Program-made: the position numbers and the translations under genes
From: Mixta sp031457955
GTDB lineage: Bacteria; Pseudomonadota; Gammaproteobacteria; Enterobacterales; Enterobacteriaceae
NCBI RefSeq assembly: GCF_031457955.1
Contig: NZ_JAVDXN010000001.1
Coordinates: 682,001 to 746,000, forward strand
Reading direction: 5' to 3'
DNA length: 64,000 nt
The notes under the pieces: generated by a model
Database searches by the model: none
What the model saw: only the letters and a program-made list of their open reading frames with translations
What the model was told of the DNA's origin: nothing
Shown: positions 8,592 to 16,367 of the stretch, in pieces
How the letters are laid out: every line of letters starts with the position of its first letter
Numbering within the stretch: position 1 is the first letter of the stretch

Positions 8592-8682
8592 CCATCGGGC
8601 TGCCCACGGCCGCCCGCAACGGTTCTGCGCCGCTTACGGGCGGCGCTATCAGATGGCAAAGCCTGCTTCACCTTGCGCTGCG

Positions 8683-9636
8683 CTAACGCACTTTGGCGCG
8701 AAACACCCAGAACGCCCAACTGTTATAGGCCAGTGTAAGCGGCAAAATCAAGGCATAGCCGCCTAACAAAAAGCGCTGCGTGGCTGGCGTTGCCGCCGCC
8801 TGGGAAATGGTAAGCTGTCCGGGCAGCAGCCACGGATAAAGGCCAACGATCAATAGCGCCCAGCACAGGGTGATTAAGGTTAATACCAGCGCCAGCGACA
8901 GGATTGGCCGTTCGCGGTACAACGCCCGCAGCAAGGCAATCAGCGTCAATGCCATCATCAGCATTAGCACTTTACCCGGCACACGTTGCCACGCCTGTAA
9001 CAGTGCGCCGTTTTCCAACAAATTAATCGCCACCATTAACGTAAGGCTCAGCACTAAAAAAAGCCAGGCCAGCTGGTGAGCGAACGCAGGCTCCGGGCCT
9101 GAAATACGCCACATAATCCAGCAGCAGCCGCACAGCAGGTAAGCAGCCATTAAGCCAAACCCGCATAGCGTCGGATAAAGCGTCAGCCAGCTAAACGGGC
9201 CTTGCTGGGTGCGACCGGTAATCACCAGCCCCACCAGCGCGCCTTGCGTAAAGGCGGCGATCAGCGAGCTGAGGCCATGCGCCAGGTCGAGATAACGATG
9301 CCAGCGTCGGCTAACATGACCGCGATACTCCAGCGCCACCGCCCGTCCCACCAGCGCCAGCAGCATAATAAACAGCGGCAGATAGATCGCGCTGAACAGC
9401 GTGCTGTAGAGCAACGGGAACAGCGCCAGCATGCCGCCCGCCAGCAGCACCAGCCAGGTTTCGTTGGCGTCCCAGATGGGAAGAATGCTCAGCGATAGCT
9501 TGCGGCGCGCTTCAGCGTCGCGAAAGAAAAACAGCAGCATACCGACGCCAAGATCGGTGCCGTCCAGCAGCAGATACATCAACAGGGAAACCGCTAACGT
9601 AGCGGCAGAAATATCATCCAGCGTCAGGGCGATCAC
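8683..9636 (-). CDS. cioB: cytochrome bd-type (cyanide-insensitive) quinol oxidase subunit II, CioB/CydB-like
   Basis: Polytopic inner-membrane subunit II of a bd-type quinol oxidase, 317 residues, shorter than the usual 330-380. The family signature is clear: DGTDLGVGMLL near the first helix and PIWDANETWLVLLAG near residue 60. It starts with GTG at 9636, overlapping the TGA of subunit I by four bases (GTGA), which implies translational coupling. Subunit II is thought to stabilise the haem-bearing subunit I. Last gene of the fdh-DUF1641-cioA-cioB operon; no CydX-type small subunit is visible after it. Confidence 0.9.
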   Translation of the reverse strand: MIALTLDDISAATLAVSLLMYLLLDGTDLGVGMLLFFFRDAEARRKLSLSILPIWDANETWLVLLAGGMLALFPLLYSTLFSAIYLPLFIMLLALVGRAVALEYRGHVSRRWHRYLDLAHGLSSLIAAFTQGALVGLVITGRTQQGPFSWLTLYPTLCGFGLMAAYLLCGCCWIMWRISGPEPAFAHQLAWLFLVLSLTLMVAINLLENGALLQAWQRVPGKVLMLMMALTLIALLRALYRERPILSLALVLTLITLCWALLIVGLYPWLLPGQLTISQAAATPATQRFLLGGYALILPLTLAYNSWAFWVFRAKVR

Positions 9637-11012
9637 TTTTCTGCTCCCTGTGGTGGACGCATCTCCTGCGCCGGGCCGGGTTCATTAACCTGCGGCGCCT
9701 GGCGTGCGTAGCGCAGCAGATAGCGCAGGCCAATCGTAAATACCAAACCGTAGACCAGCAAAATAGCGCCTGCGGAGGCCAGCGCCAGATGCGCAGAGAC
9801 AGGCGAAACGCTGTCGGCAGTGCGAACCAGGCCATAAACGGTCCAGGGCTGACGGCCCATTTCAGTCACGACCCAGCCGGAGAGCAGGGCGATAAAGCCA
9901 GCTGGCCCCATCAATACCAGCAGCTTTAGCAGCCAGCGCGACTGCCACAGGCGGCCACGCAGCCGTTGGAGCAGCGCGGTAAGGCTTACGGTTAGCATCA
10001 ACATCCCTAATCCCACCATCACGCGGAAAGCAAAAAACACCGGCGCCACCGGAGGAAGATCTTCGGGCGGGAATTCACGCAGGCTTTTGATCTGGCCGCT
10101 CAGGTTATGGCGTAGATAAAGAGAGGCGACTTGCGGGATCGCCACTTCCCAGTGGTTGCGCTGCTGTTGCTGATCGGGCAGGGCAAACAGTCGCAGCGGC
10201 TCGCCTTCGCCCGGTGGTGGGCGCTGCCAGTCGCCTTCGATGGCCGCCATTTTGGCGGGCTGATGTTCCAGCGTGTTTTCACCATGCAGATCGCCCACCA
10301 CCGCCTGGGTCAGGGTTAAAAACGGCAGCAGCCACAGGCTGAGAGTCAGCATCAGGCGCGCGCGATCGTTATCGCTGTGGTGTAACAGCTGCCAGGCACC
10401 GGTGCCCGCCACCATAAAAGCGGTACCGATCAGCATCGCCAGCAGCATGTGGGTCGCCCGCCAGGGGAAAGAGGCGTTAAAGATAATCGCCATCCAGCTT
10501 TGCGGCTGAAAGCGCTGTTGTTCATCAATGAGAAAGCCTGCGGGGGTTTGCATCCATGAATTGGCCGCCAGGATCCAGAACACGCTGATTAAGGCGCCCA
10601 CCGCCACCAGCACGGTGACCATAAAATGCAGGCGTGGGCCAATGCGCGCCATGCCAAACATCATCACCCCGACCATGCCCGCTTCCAGAAAGAAGGCGAC
10701 CAGCACTTCATAGAACATTAGCGGTCCGATGAGGCCGCCAACGCGTGTAATAAACGGCGCCCAGTTGGTGCCAAATTGAAATTCCATCACCACGCCGGAA
10801 ACCACGCCCACCGCCACGTTGAGCGCAAAGATCTTCAGCCAGAAATTATAAAGATCTAAATAGCGCTGCTGCCTGCGCCACAGCCAGGCGCCTTCCAGCG
10901 CCACCAGCCATAGCGACAGGCCAAAGCTGAAGCCAGCAAGAATAATATGCAGGCCGATGGTGACCGCAAACTGGCCGCGGGAGAGCAGCAGCGTCAGTTC
11001 GGCATCAGGCAT
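9633..11012 (-). CDS. cioA: cytochrome bd-type (cyanide-insensitive) quinol oxidase subunit I, CioA-like
   Basis: Haem-carrying subunit I of a bd-type quinol:O2 oxidase, 459 residues from the ATG at 11012. Seen: an axial His in FAVTIGLHIILAGFSF (His20), a second in FPWRATHMLLA, the quinol-site signature GDLHGENTLEHQPAKMAA, and GWVVTEMGRQPW with the conserved GRQPW. The region after the Q-site is short, as in CioA-type rather than E. coli CydA-type enzymes. The start overlaps the end of the DUF1641 gene by eight bases. Co-operon position with a formate-dehydrogenase-like protein suggests a role in aerobic electron disposal, which is inference. Confidence 0.92.
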   Translation of the reverse strand: MPDAELTLLLSRGQFAVTIGLHIILAGFSFGLSLWLVALEGAWLWRRQQRYLDLYNFWLKIFALNVAVGVVSGVVMEFQFGTNWAPFITRVGGLIGPLMFYEVLVAFFLEAGMVGVMMFGMARIGPRLHFMVTVLVAVGALISVFWILAANSWMQTPAGFLIDEQQRFQPQSWMAIIFNASFPWRATHMLLAMLIGTAFMVAGTGAWQLLHHSDNDRARLMLTLSLWLLPFLTLTQAVVGDLHGENTLEHQPAKMAAIEGDWQRPPPGEGEPLRLFALPDQQQQRNHWEVAIPQVASLYLRHNLSGQIKSLREFPPEDLPPVAPVFFAFRVMVGLGMLMLTVSLTALLQRLRGRLWQSRWLLKLLVLMGPAGFIALLSGWVVTEMGRQPWTVYGLVRTADSVSPVSAHLALASAGAILLVYGLVFTIGLRYLLRYARQAPQVNEPGPAQEMRPPQGAEK

Positions 11013-11493
11013 GGCTATCTTTGCCGGTGAAGGCGCTGATGGGCTTGTCTGGCGCGGGCTGCTCCATGGCGCTGGCAAACGCTTTCAAACCAGCGACCAG
11101 CGGCATTACCGCGTGCCATAAACTCTCATCGTGCAGTAGTTTCCAGGTGCCGCTCACGCCCGGCGCAACCTCATGCTGCTGTTGGCTTTCCGCATGCAAA
11201 TTCACCGCATTAAACGCGGATTTCATCGCATGTACCGTTTTATGAAACTCTCCCGGTGGAATATCGGACAGCGCCATCAGCAGCACCGACAGGTTTTGCA
11301 TGGCATTCTGCGAGCCGGGCTTGTTTAACCCGTCTACCAATACTTTGGCGATCTGCGTGTTGGCTGAAACCACATCGTTAGCCAGACGCAGAAAACCGTG
11401 ATGATGCAGGTTGTGCAGCAGATCGTGCAGTGCATCATGCGCGTCGGGTTCGGTTTTGGGTGGCGGGACATCATAATTCATCGGTTCAGCCAT
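11005..11493 (-). CDS. DUF1641 domain protein, partner of formate-dehydrogenase-like protein
   Basis: A 162-residue soluble protein with a DUF1641-type core (LLHNLHHHGFLRLANDVVSAN and NLSVLLMALSDIPPGEF). Members of this family sit next to Cys-type formate dehydrogenase alpha subunits, for example YrhD beside YrhE in Bacillus subtilis. The start codon overlaps the stop of the preceding gene (TAATG) and has a CCGGAGA site, which fixes the ATG at 11493. Its molecular role is unknown; a subunit or maturation partner is plausible. The segment around residues 30-37 is His-rich. Confidence 0.85.
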   Translation of the reverse strand: MAEPMNYDVPPPKTEPDAHDALHDLLHNLHHHGFLRLANDVVSANTQIAKVLVDGLNKPGSQNAMQNLSVLLMALSDIPPGEFHKTVHAMKSAFNAVNLHAESQQQHEVAPGVSGTWKLLHDESLWHAVMPLVAGLKAFASAMEQPAPDKPISAFTGKDSHA

Positions 11494-14465
11494 TAAAATT
11501 TCTCCGGATGTTGAGTGTGTAGAGGAGGAAGCGTGTAGCCCTCTTGTTGCCATTTGATGTCAATCGGCAGGCCGGGCAGCGGGGTGCGGCTGCCGTGACG
11601 GAAGTTCTGCTGCGGCAACGGCTCCGCCAGCGCTGGATGCGCCAGCTTCACCATTTTTACCGCGATCTCTTTGTAGGCCGGGGTATTAACGTCAGGATCG
11701 TGATGGTCGCCGGTCAGGCCGTTAACGCCAGGCTTGCCGTGGTGAATCGGCATAAACAGCACGTTGCCCGCTACGCGATCGCTCACGACTACCGGCACCT
11801 CGATCGCGCCACGCCGTGATTCGATGCTGACCCAGTCGCCCTGCTGAATCTGACGCGCCTGCGCCAGCTGCGGGCTGACTTCGACAAATCCGTTTGGTGA
11901 AAGAGAGAACATGCGGTCGCCGCGCCCGGTTTGATTGGTGGACTGAAAATGTTCCAGCATCCTGCCATTGTTTAACCAGAGATCGTATTCGTCGTCCGGC
12001 GCTTCCTGCGGCGGCTGCCAGGTGATGGGATAAAGTACCGCTTTGCCGTCAGGAAACTTAAAACCGTCGGTATAGAGCAGCGGCGTGCTGCTGCCGTCCG
12101 GCTTCACCGGCCAGATTTGCGATTGCCAGCCGCTGAGATGCTGATAGCTGACGCCAGCGAAAATATCGGCAATGCGCGCGGCTTCCGCCATGATTTCGCC
12201 CGGATGGGTGTAGTGCCAGCGGTGCCCGAGGCGAGCGGCGAGGTCGCTAAGAATGCGCCAGTCGGGTCGGCTGTCGCCCAGCGGCGGCATCACTTCATAA
12301 AAACGCTGGATGCGGCGCTCGGTATTGACGTAGCTGCCCTCTTTTTCCACGCTGGGGCAGCCCGGCAGCACCACATCGGCAAAAGCGGCGGTGCGGCTCA
12401 TAAAAATATCCTGCACCACCATAAATTCCAGTTTGCTGAACGCCTCATGCACTTTGCTGGCGTCGGCGTCGGAAAAGGCGGTCTCTTCGCCGATGATATA
12501 CATCGCTTTTAATGCGCCTTCGTGCGCATGCTGGATCATCAGGTAGTTATCCGAGCCGACCCGATCGGAGAGCGCCTCCGGCGTTACGCCCCAGGCATGC
12601 GCCCACTTTTCCCGTACCGCGGCGTCGGTGACCTTTTCATAGCCGGGATAGATATTGCTCAGGCAGCCGAAATCGCTGGCGCCCTGAACGTTGTTGTGTC
12701 CGCGCATCGGATAGCCGCCGGTGCCCGGCCGACCATAGTTGCCGGTGACCAGGAGCAGGTTGGACAGGGCGGTGCTGGTATCCGCGCCGTGGCTGTGTTG
12801 GGTAATGCCCATCGCCCAGAGGATGCAAACCCGTTCGGCCTGGCCAATCATCTCCGCTGCGCGAATCAACTGCTCAACCTCCAGCCCGGTCTGTTCACTG
12901 ACGCTGTTCAGGGTAAACGACGCCAGCGAGGCGCGGTATTCTTCCGTCTGATTAACCTTTTCCGTCAGAAACGCCTCATCGGCATAGCCATGCTCAAACA
13001 TATAGCGCGACATGGCGGAGGCCCAGAGGCTGTCGCTGCCGGGATTGATGCGCAGGTAGAGATCGGCGCGTTCCGCCATCTCATGCTTGCGCGGATCGAC
13101 CACCAGCAGTTTCTGGCCGTGATGCTTTTGCGCGGCCTTGATACGCGAGGCGATAACCGGATGGTTTTCCGCCAGGTTGCTGCCGACGATCACGATTAAA
13201 TCCGCTTTTTGCAGATCCTCAATGGTGCCTGCATCGCCGCCATAGCCGACGGTACGGAACAGCCCCTCGGTTGCCGGGTTCTGGCAGTAGCGCGAGGAGT
13301 TATCGACATTGTTGGTGCCAAAGATCAGGCGGGCGATTTTTTGCGTCAGATAGGCTTCTTCATTGCTGCCCTTGCTGGAGCCGATAAAACCGATGCTGTC
13401 ACCGCCGTGCTGCGCGGCAATGGTTTTCAGCCGTTGCGCGATGGTGTCCAGCGCTTCATCCCAGCTGGCTGGCCGGAAGCGCCCGTTTTCACGGATAAGC
13501 GGCGTGGTCAGCCGTTGCGGACTGTTAACAAAATCCCAGCCGAATTTACCTTTCAGACAGGTGGAGATGCCATTGGCGGGCGCATCCGCCACCGGCTGAA
13601 CCTTGAGAATATGACGGTCGCGCGTCCACATCTCGAAACTGCAGCCGACGCCGCAGTAGGTGCAGACGGTTTTGGTTTTTTTGATCTCTTTCTGGCGCAT
13701 CGCCATATCCATCAGTGAAACGCCGGTAATCGGCGGCGCGCCGATGGTATTTTCCAGCGATTTCACTAAATCGATCATCGGACGCTTAAGGTCTTCCGGC
13801 ATCGCGGTAAAGGGACCAGCGTTGGGCTGCATGGTTTTTTCCAGCAGCGCGTTGCAGGGGCAGACAGTTACGCAGTGACCGCAGCTTACGCAGCTGGAAC
13901 CGGCGATCTCCGTACCGCCATCCCACAGCACGCGCGGATGCTCGGCGCTGTAATCAATCGAGAGCGTTTCATTAACCTCCACGTTCTGACACGCCTCTAC
14001 GCAGCGTCCGCACAGAATGCATTGATCGGGATCGTAGGTGTAGAACGGGTTGCTTTCATCTTTTTGATAAGGTTTGCGTTGGTAGGGATAGTACTGAATC
14101 GGAATATGCATATCGGCGACGGTATTATGCAGCGTGCAGTCGCCGGTATTGTGCTCGCACAGGGTACAGTAGAGTTCATGACGCGCCAGCAGACGATCCA
14201 TGCCTTCTTCCTGCGCCGCTTTGGCTTCAGGCTGGTGGCTGGAGATCGCCAGGCCTTCGTAAGTGCGCAGCGTGCAGCCACGCACCAGATCGCCCTGATA
14301 CTCCACCCAGCAGACATCGCAGGATTGCAGGGGCGCAAGAGAAGGGTGATAACAAACGTGCGGCAAGATTTTGCCTCGCGCCTGCAAAAAATCGATAAGT
14401 GGCTGGTCGGCTTCACCGCTTAAATGCTCGCCGTTGTAAATAATGGTGCAGGTGTTTTGGCTCAT
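11493..14465 (-). CDS. formate-dehydrogenase-like molybdopterin oxidoreductase alpha subunit (Cys type)
   Basis: A 990-residue cytoplasmic (no signal peptide) molybdenum enzyme. An N-terminal [2Fe-2S] ferredoxin domain has Cys38, 49, 52 and 64; a NADH-dehydrogenase-G-like linker has cysteines near 100-110; two [4Fe-4S] sites follow (CILCGRCVEAC at 149-159, CVSCGHCVTVCPC at 192-204); then the molybdopterin domain with its own cluster (CTYCGVGC from 268). Cys394 (SSRYCQN) takes the place of the selenocysteine of E. coli FdhF. The following residue is Gln395, where E. coli FdhF has catalytic His141. Formate oxidation is the family annotation but is not proven for this subtype. First gene of the operon with DUF1641, cioA and cioB. 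Confidence 0.9.
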   Translation of the reverse strand: MSQNTCTIIYNGEHLSGEADQPLIDFLQARGKILPHVCYHPSLAPLQSCDVCWVEYQGDLVRGCTLRTYEGLAISSHQPEAKAAQEEGMDRLLARHELYCTLCEHNTGDCTLHNTVADMHIPIQYYPYQRKPYQKDESNPFYTYDPDQCILCGRCVEACQNVEVNETLSIDYSAEHPRVLWDGGTEIAGSSCVSCGHCVTVCPCNALLEKTMQPNAGPFTAMPEDLKRPMIDLVKSLENTIGAPPITGVSLMDMAMRQKEIKKTKTVCTYCGVGCSFEMWTRDRHILKVQPVADAPANGISTCLKGKFGWDFVNSPQRLTTPLIRENGRFRPASWDEALDTIAQRLKTIAAQHGGDSIGFIGSSKGSNEEAYLTQKIARLIFGTNNVDNSSRYCQNPATEGLFRTVGYGGDAGTIEDLQKADLIVIVGSNLAENHPVIASRIKAAQKHHGQKLLVVDPRKHEMAERADLYLRINPGSDSLWASAMSRYMFEHGYADEAFLTEKVNQTEEYRASLASFTLNSVSEQTGLEVEQLIRAAEMIGQAERVCILWAMGITQHSHGADTSTALSNLLLVTGNYGRPGTGGYPMRGHNNVQGASDFGCLSNIYPGYEKVTDAAVREKWAHAWGVTPEALSDRVGSDNYLMIQHAHEGALKAMYIIGEETAFSDADASKVHEAFSKLEFMVVQDIFMSRTAAFADVVLPGCPSVEKEGSYVNTERRIQRFYEVMPPLGDSRPDWRILSDLAARLGHRWHYTHPGEIMAEAARIADIFAGVSYQHLSGWQSQIWPVKPDGSSTPLLYTDGFKFPDGKAVLYPITWQPPQEAPDDEYDLWLNNGRMLEHFQSTNQTGRGDRMFSLSPNGFVEVSPQLAQARQIQQGDWVSIESRRGAIEVPVVVSDRVAGNVLFMPIHHGKPGVNGLTGDHHDPDVNTPAYKEIAVKMVKLAHPALAEPLPQQNFRHGSRTPLPGLPIDIKWQQEGYTLPPLHTQHPEKF

Positions 14466-14682
14466 CGGGCGCTCTCATAAGACATTGCATCAGACCACTT
14501 CCTGTGGCGCTTTCCCTGTTTTCGTAAAGTTATGTCATTGAAGGTAGACCGTGGCACCACTCCCGGCAAAGTGAGACACGAAAAAACGGGTTACAGCGGG
14601 TAAAAATTATTTCAATGGGTTGCGCGCCTGCGCTTGCTGCCTACGCTTTAAAGTGAGGCTGGCTAAAGTGGAGGGCCTTATC

Positions 14683-14979
14683 ATGAGTGAAGTAATGTCA
14701 TTACTGTCCGGGGGCTGGAGTTGGGTTTTGGGAGGTCTGGCAGTGGTTGTCGGGCTTGCAGGATCCTACTTTGGTGGAAAAAAAATCGGCAAGACGCAAG
14801 AGAAGGCTCGCGGGGATGTCGCGGCGGCACAGCTGCAAACCCAACAGGCGGAGGCGATTGCTAAAAAACAGGCGGATAATATCAAGGTGGCTAAACATGT
14901 GGAGACGTCTAACGCTACTGTCAGTGACGCTGCTGCTCGTGACAAGCTGCGCCAGTCGAAATACAACGTCGATGATTGA
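14683..14979 (+). CDS. phage Rz-like i-spanin (prophage remnant)
   Basis: A 98-residue protein with one N-terminal membrane segment (about residues 12-30, ending before FGGKKIGKTQEKARG) and a long alanine/glutamine-rich helical periplasmic tail. This is the layout of a phage inner-membrane spanin. The ATG at 14683 follows GGAG; an upstream in-frame start at 14620 has no support. A lipoprotein gene is nested over its 3' end in the +1 frame, which is the hallmark of Rz/Rz1 pairs. No holin, endolysin, integrase or structural phage gene is nearby, so it is a stranded fragment. Confidence 0.75.
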   Translation: MSEVMSLLSGGWSWVLGGLAVVVGLAGSYFGGKKIGKTQEKARGDVAAAQLQTQQAEAIAKKQADNIKVAKHVETSNATVSDAAARDKLRQSKYNVDD

Positions 14980-15127
14980 CCGCGCCAGCGTCGATTCATC
15001 CTGTACCTTATTTCAACCAATTTATACCCATGGCAACGATGCGGAAGTGATGGATGTACGCACTATTCGCGCGATTAATACGCATAATGAGCTATGGGAT
15101 CGGCTCTGCAGCGATAAACAGCAATAA
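14897..15127 (+). CDS. phage Rz1-like o-spanin lipoprotein, overlapping the i-spanin gene
   Basis: A 76-residue lipoprotein in a different frame, overlapping the last 83 bases of the i-spanin gene and extending beyond it. The N-terminus MWRRLTLLSVTLLLVTSC is a lipoprotein signal with lipobox VTSC and lipidated Cys18. Two further cysteines (near 36 and 71) and the motif FQPIYTHGND resemble o-spanins of lambdoid prophages that I remember. The ATG at 14897 is preceded by AAGGTGG. In phage lysis it would join the i-spanin to fuse inner and outer membranes. Confidence 0.72.
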   Translation: MWRRLTLLSVTLLLVTSCASRNTTSMIDRASVDSSCTLFQPIYTHGNDAEVMDVRTIRAINTHNELWDRLCSDKQQ

Positions 15128-15151
15128 GAAAAATTTTCTTTAATACGCTAG

Positions 15152-15178
15152 CGGCCCGCAAACGCGGGCCGTTTTTTT
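15152..15178 (+). terminator. terminator after the spanin pair
   Basis: Perfect 8-base stem CGGCCCGC / GCGGGCCG with loop AAAC and a tract of seven T residues. Confidence 0.9.
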
Positions 15179-15207
15179 AGACAAGAAGCAACCGAAAGCA
15201 GGTTACA

Positions 15208-15567
15208 TTAAGCTATTTTTTTGGTTTTTTTGCGTGCCGATAGTTTCTTCATTTCTTCTGAATGCACTTCCTGTAAAAGTTTCTTTTTTTCACAGTCAAC
15301 GAACCTGTTTAAGATTTGGCGAATCAGGGGCTGATAGCCTAGCCCGTTTAATTCCGCAATCATCTTCAGATCTTCTATCAGGGATTTATTCAGACGGATA
15401 GATATCGGCTGAAGCTCAAGCGCTTCGTTAATGTCGAACTCAAATTCAGCCGTAATGTCAGAAACCTTAACGTGAGCTTCGCTCCTGCCAAGCTCGCCAG
15501 TTTCCCACGCCTCATCCGTTGTCGTGATACTTTTTGACTCAGTAGCCTGTTTCGCGTTTTTGCTCAT
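15208..15567 (-). CDS. ribbon-helix-helix antitoxin-like protein (CopG/BrnA type)
   Basis: A 119-residue basic-tailed protein whose middle (LQPISIRLNKSLIEDLKMIA) is a ribbon-helix-helix pattern as in BrnA/CopG antitoxins, with a lysine-rich C-terminus. Four in-frame ATGs are available; the one at 15567 has the best ribosome site (GAAGG, six bases away), giving MSKNAKQATES. This start overlaps the 3' end of the upstream toxin-like gene by 29 bases, consistent with a two-gene operon. It would bind operator DNA through the RHH domain, an inference from fold. AT-rich relative to neighbours. Confidence 0.72.
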   Translation of the reverse strand: MSKNAKQATESKSITTTDEAWETGELGRSEAHVKVSDITAEFEFDINEALELQPISIRLNKSLIEDLKMIAELNGLGYQPLIRQILNRFVDCEKKKLLQEVHSEEMKKLSARKKTKKIA

Positions 15568-15868
15568 AATAACCTTCACTTTGTCCATATTTTTCATAAA
15601 TGCGTATTTCTGCCTCATTAGGGGAGTACGCTGTCCTTATTGCCACCCCTTTACCTGGGTAAAATACAAAGACCACTTTCAGGCGCACGCCATAATCTGT
15701 CTCAGCAATAAACCATTGCGTAGGCGGATTGCTTTGATGATCCTCTCTGGTATCTTCAAGGAACGCTCCCTGTCGGTTAGAGAAACATTGAAGGATTTCG
15801 CCTTCTGTTACCGGCGGGATCTTTCCTGCCAACTTTCTGACGATTTTTGGTGAAACCAGTAGCTTCAT
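15539..15868 (-). CDS. BrnT-like toxin candidate of a toxin-antitoxin pair
   Basis: A 109-residue protein of the family often labelled ADP-ribosyl-(dinitrogen reductase) hydrolase in automatic annotation, which resembles BrnT-like RNase toxins. Typical stretches are EILQCFSNRQGAFLEDTRED, PPTQWFIAETDYGVRLKVVF and IRTAYSPNEAEIRIYEKYG. The ATG at 15868 follows GGAGG ten bases upstream; a start seven codons earlier lacks a site. The toxin gene precedes the antitoxin gene, as in brnTA. RNase activity is inferred, not shown. The pair is AT-rich and lies in the accessory insert before thrS. Confidence 0.7.
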   Translation of the reverse strand: MKLLVSPKIVRKLAGKIPPVTEGEILQCFSNRQGAFLEDTREDHQSNPPTQWFIAETDYGVRLKVVFVFYPGKGVAIRTAYSPNEAEIRIYEKYGQSEGYYEQKRETGY

Positions 15869-15892
15869 TTTCGAATGGCCTCCATGCAATTC

Positions 15893-15902
15893 TGTATATA
15901 CA
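15893..15902. promoter_or_regulatory. palindrome TGTATATACA, proximal copy, candidate TA operator
   Basis: Perfect 10-base palindrome 25 bases upstream of the toxin-like ATG. On the minus strand it lies just after a TTGATG / TAATTT promoter-like pair with 17-base spacing. An identical copy is found 119 bases further upstream. Autoregulation by the RHH antitoxin is a reasonable guess. Confidence 0.45.
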
Positions 15903-16011
15903 AATTAGTGTAGTTTTTGCCTGGCATCAAGCGCTTTTTTCCTGTTTCAAGCTGATTTTTGGTGCTGGTTATTGCTTGCAGCTAATTTATTTTCGTTTTC
16001 TGAGGTTTTTT

Positions 16012-16021
16012 TGTATATACA
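16012..16021. promoter_or_regulatory. palindrome TGTATATACA, distal copy
   Basis: Second perfect copy of the 10-base palindrome found at 15893. The AT-rich stretch between the two copies (15903-16011) holds no gene that I can support. Confidence 0.4.
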
Positions 16022-16367
16022 TTGCGGCGAGCGGTGGTGAACAAGGGGATCAATAAGCGGGCAGGGGATACGGTAAGGCGCGCCTGGCCATGGACCTATT
16101 TTCTCTCCTGAAAACCCGTGTTTGCATAGGCTGCTCTGTGTTGTCGCCTGTTCTCTGTTTTCTTCTGTTTAAGATCATCTCTTTAGCGTGTAAGATGTTC
16201 ACTCTTCAGCAATTACCCGGCCCGGCGACTTTTGCAGTGAGCCTTAGGCTGCGTACCAAATTGACAATTGTGGGTCGGTTTTGGGATGTAAGTTGTTGAA
16301 ACACTAATTAAACCAATGTTTGCATGTAATCTTTCGTGTGGGTTACCACTGCAATTAAGGATATGAA
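16022..16367 (+). promoter_or_regulatory. thrS promoter region and translational operator leader
   Basis: Non-coding stretch before thrS. A TTGACA hexamer at 16261-16266 is a candidate -35, though the matching -10 is weak (GATGTA). The last 55 bases (CTTTCGTGTGGGTTACCACT followed by GCAATTAAGGATATGAA) are nearly the same as the E. coli thrS operator, where ThrRS binds a tRNA-Thr-like stem-loop and blocks its own translation. The 5' half (16022-16200) shows nothing I can name. Confidence 0.65.

Noticed and set aside
12522..13718. Long plus-strand frames of 169-225 codons inside the formate-dehydrogenase-like gene
   Set aside because: They are antisense shadows of a conserved, fully assignable minus-strand gene; GC-rich third positions produce such frames.
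14620..14682. N-terminal extension of the i-spanin
   Set aside because: The added residues (MRACACCLRF...) do not fit a spanin and lack a ribosome site, whereas the ATG at 14683 has one.
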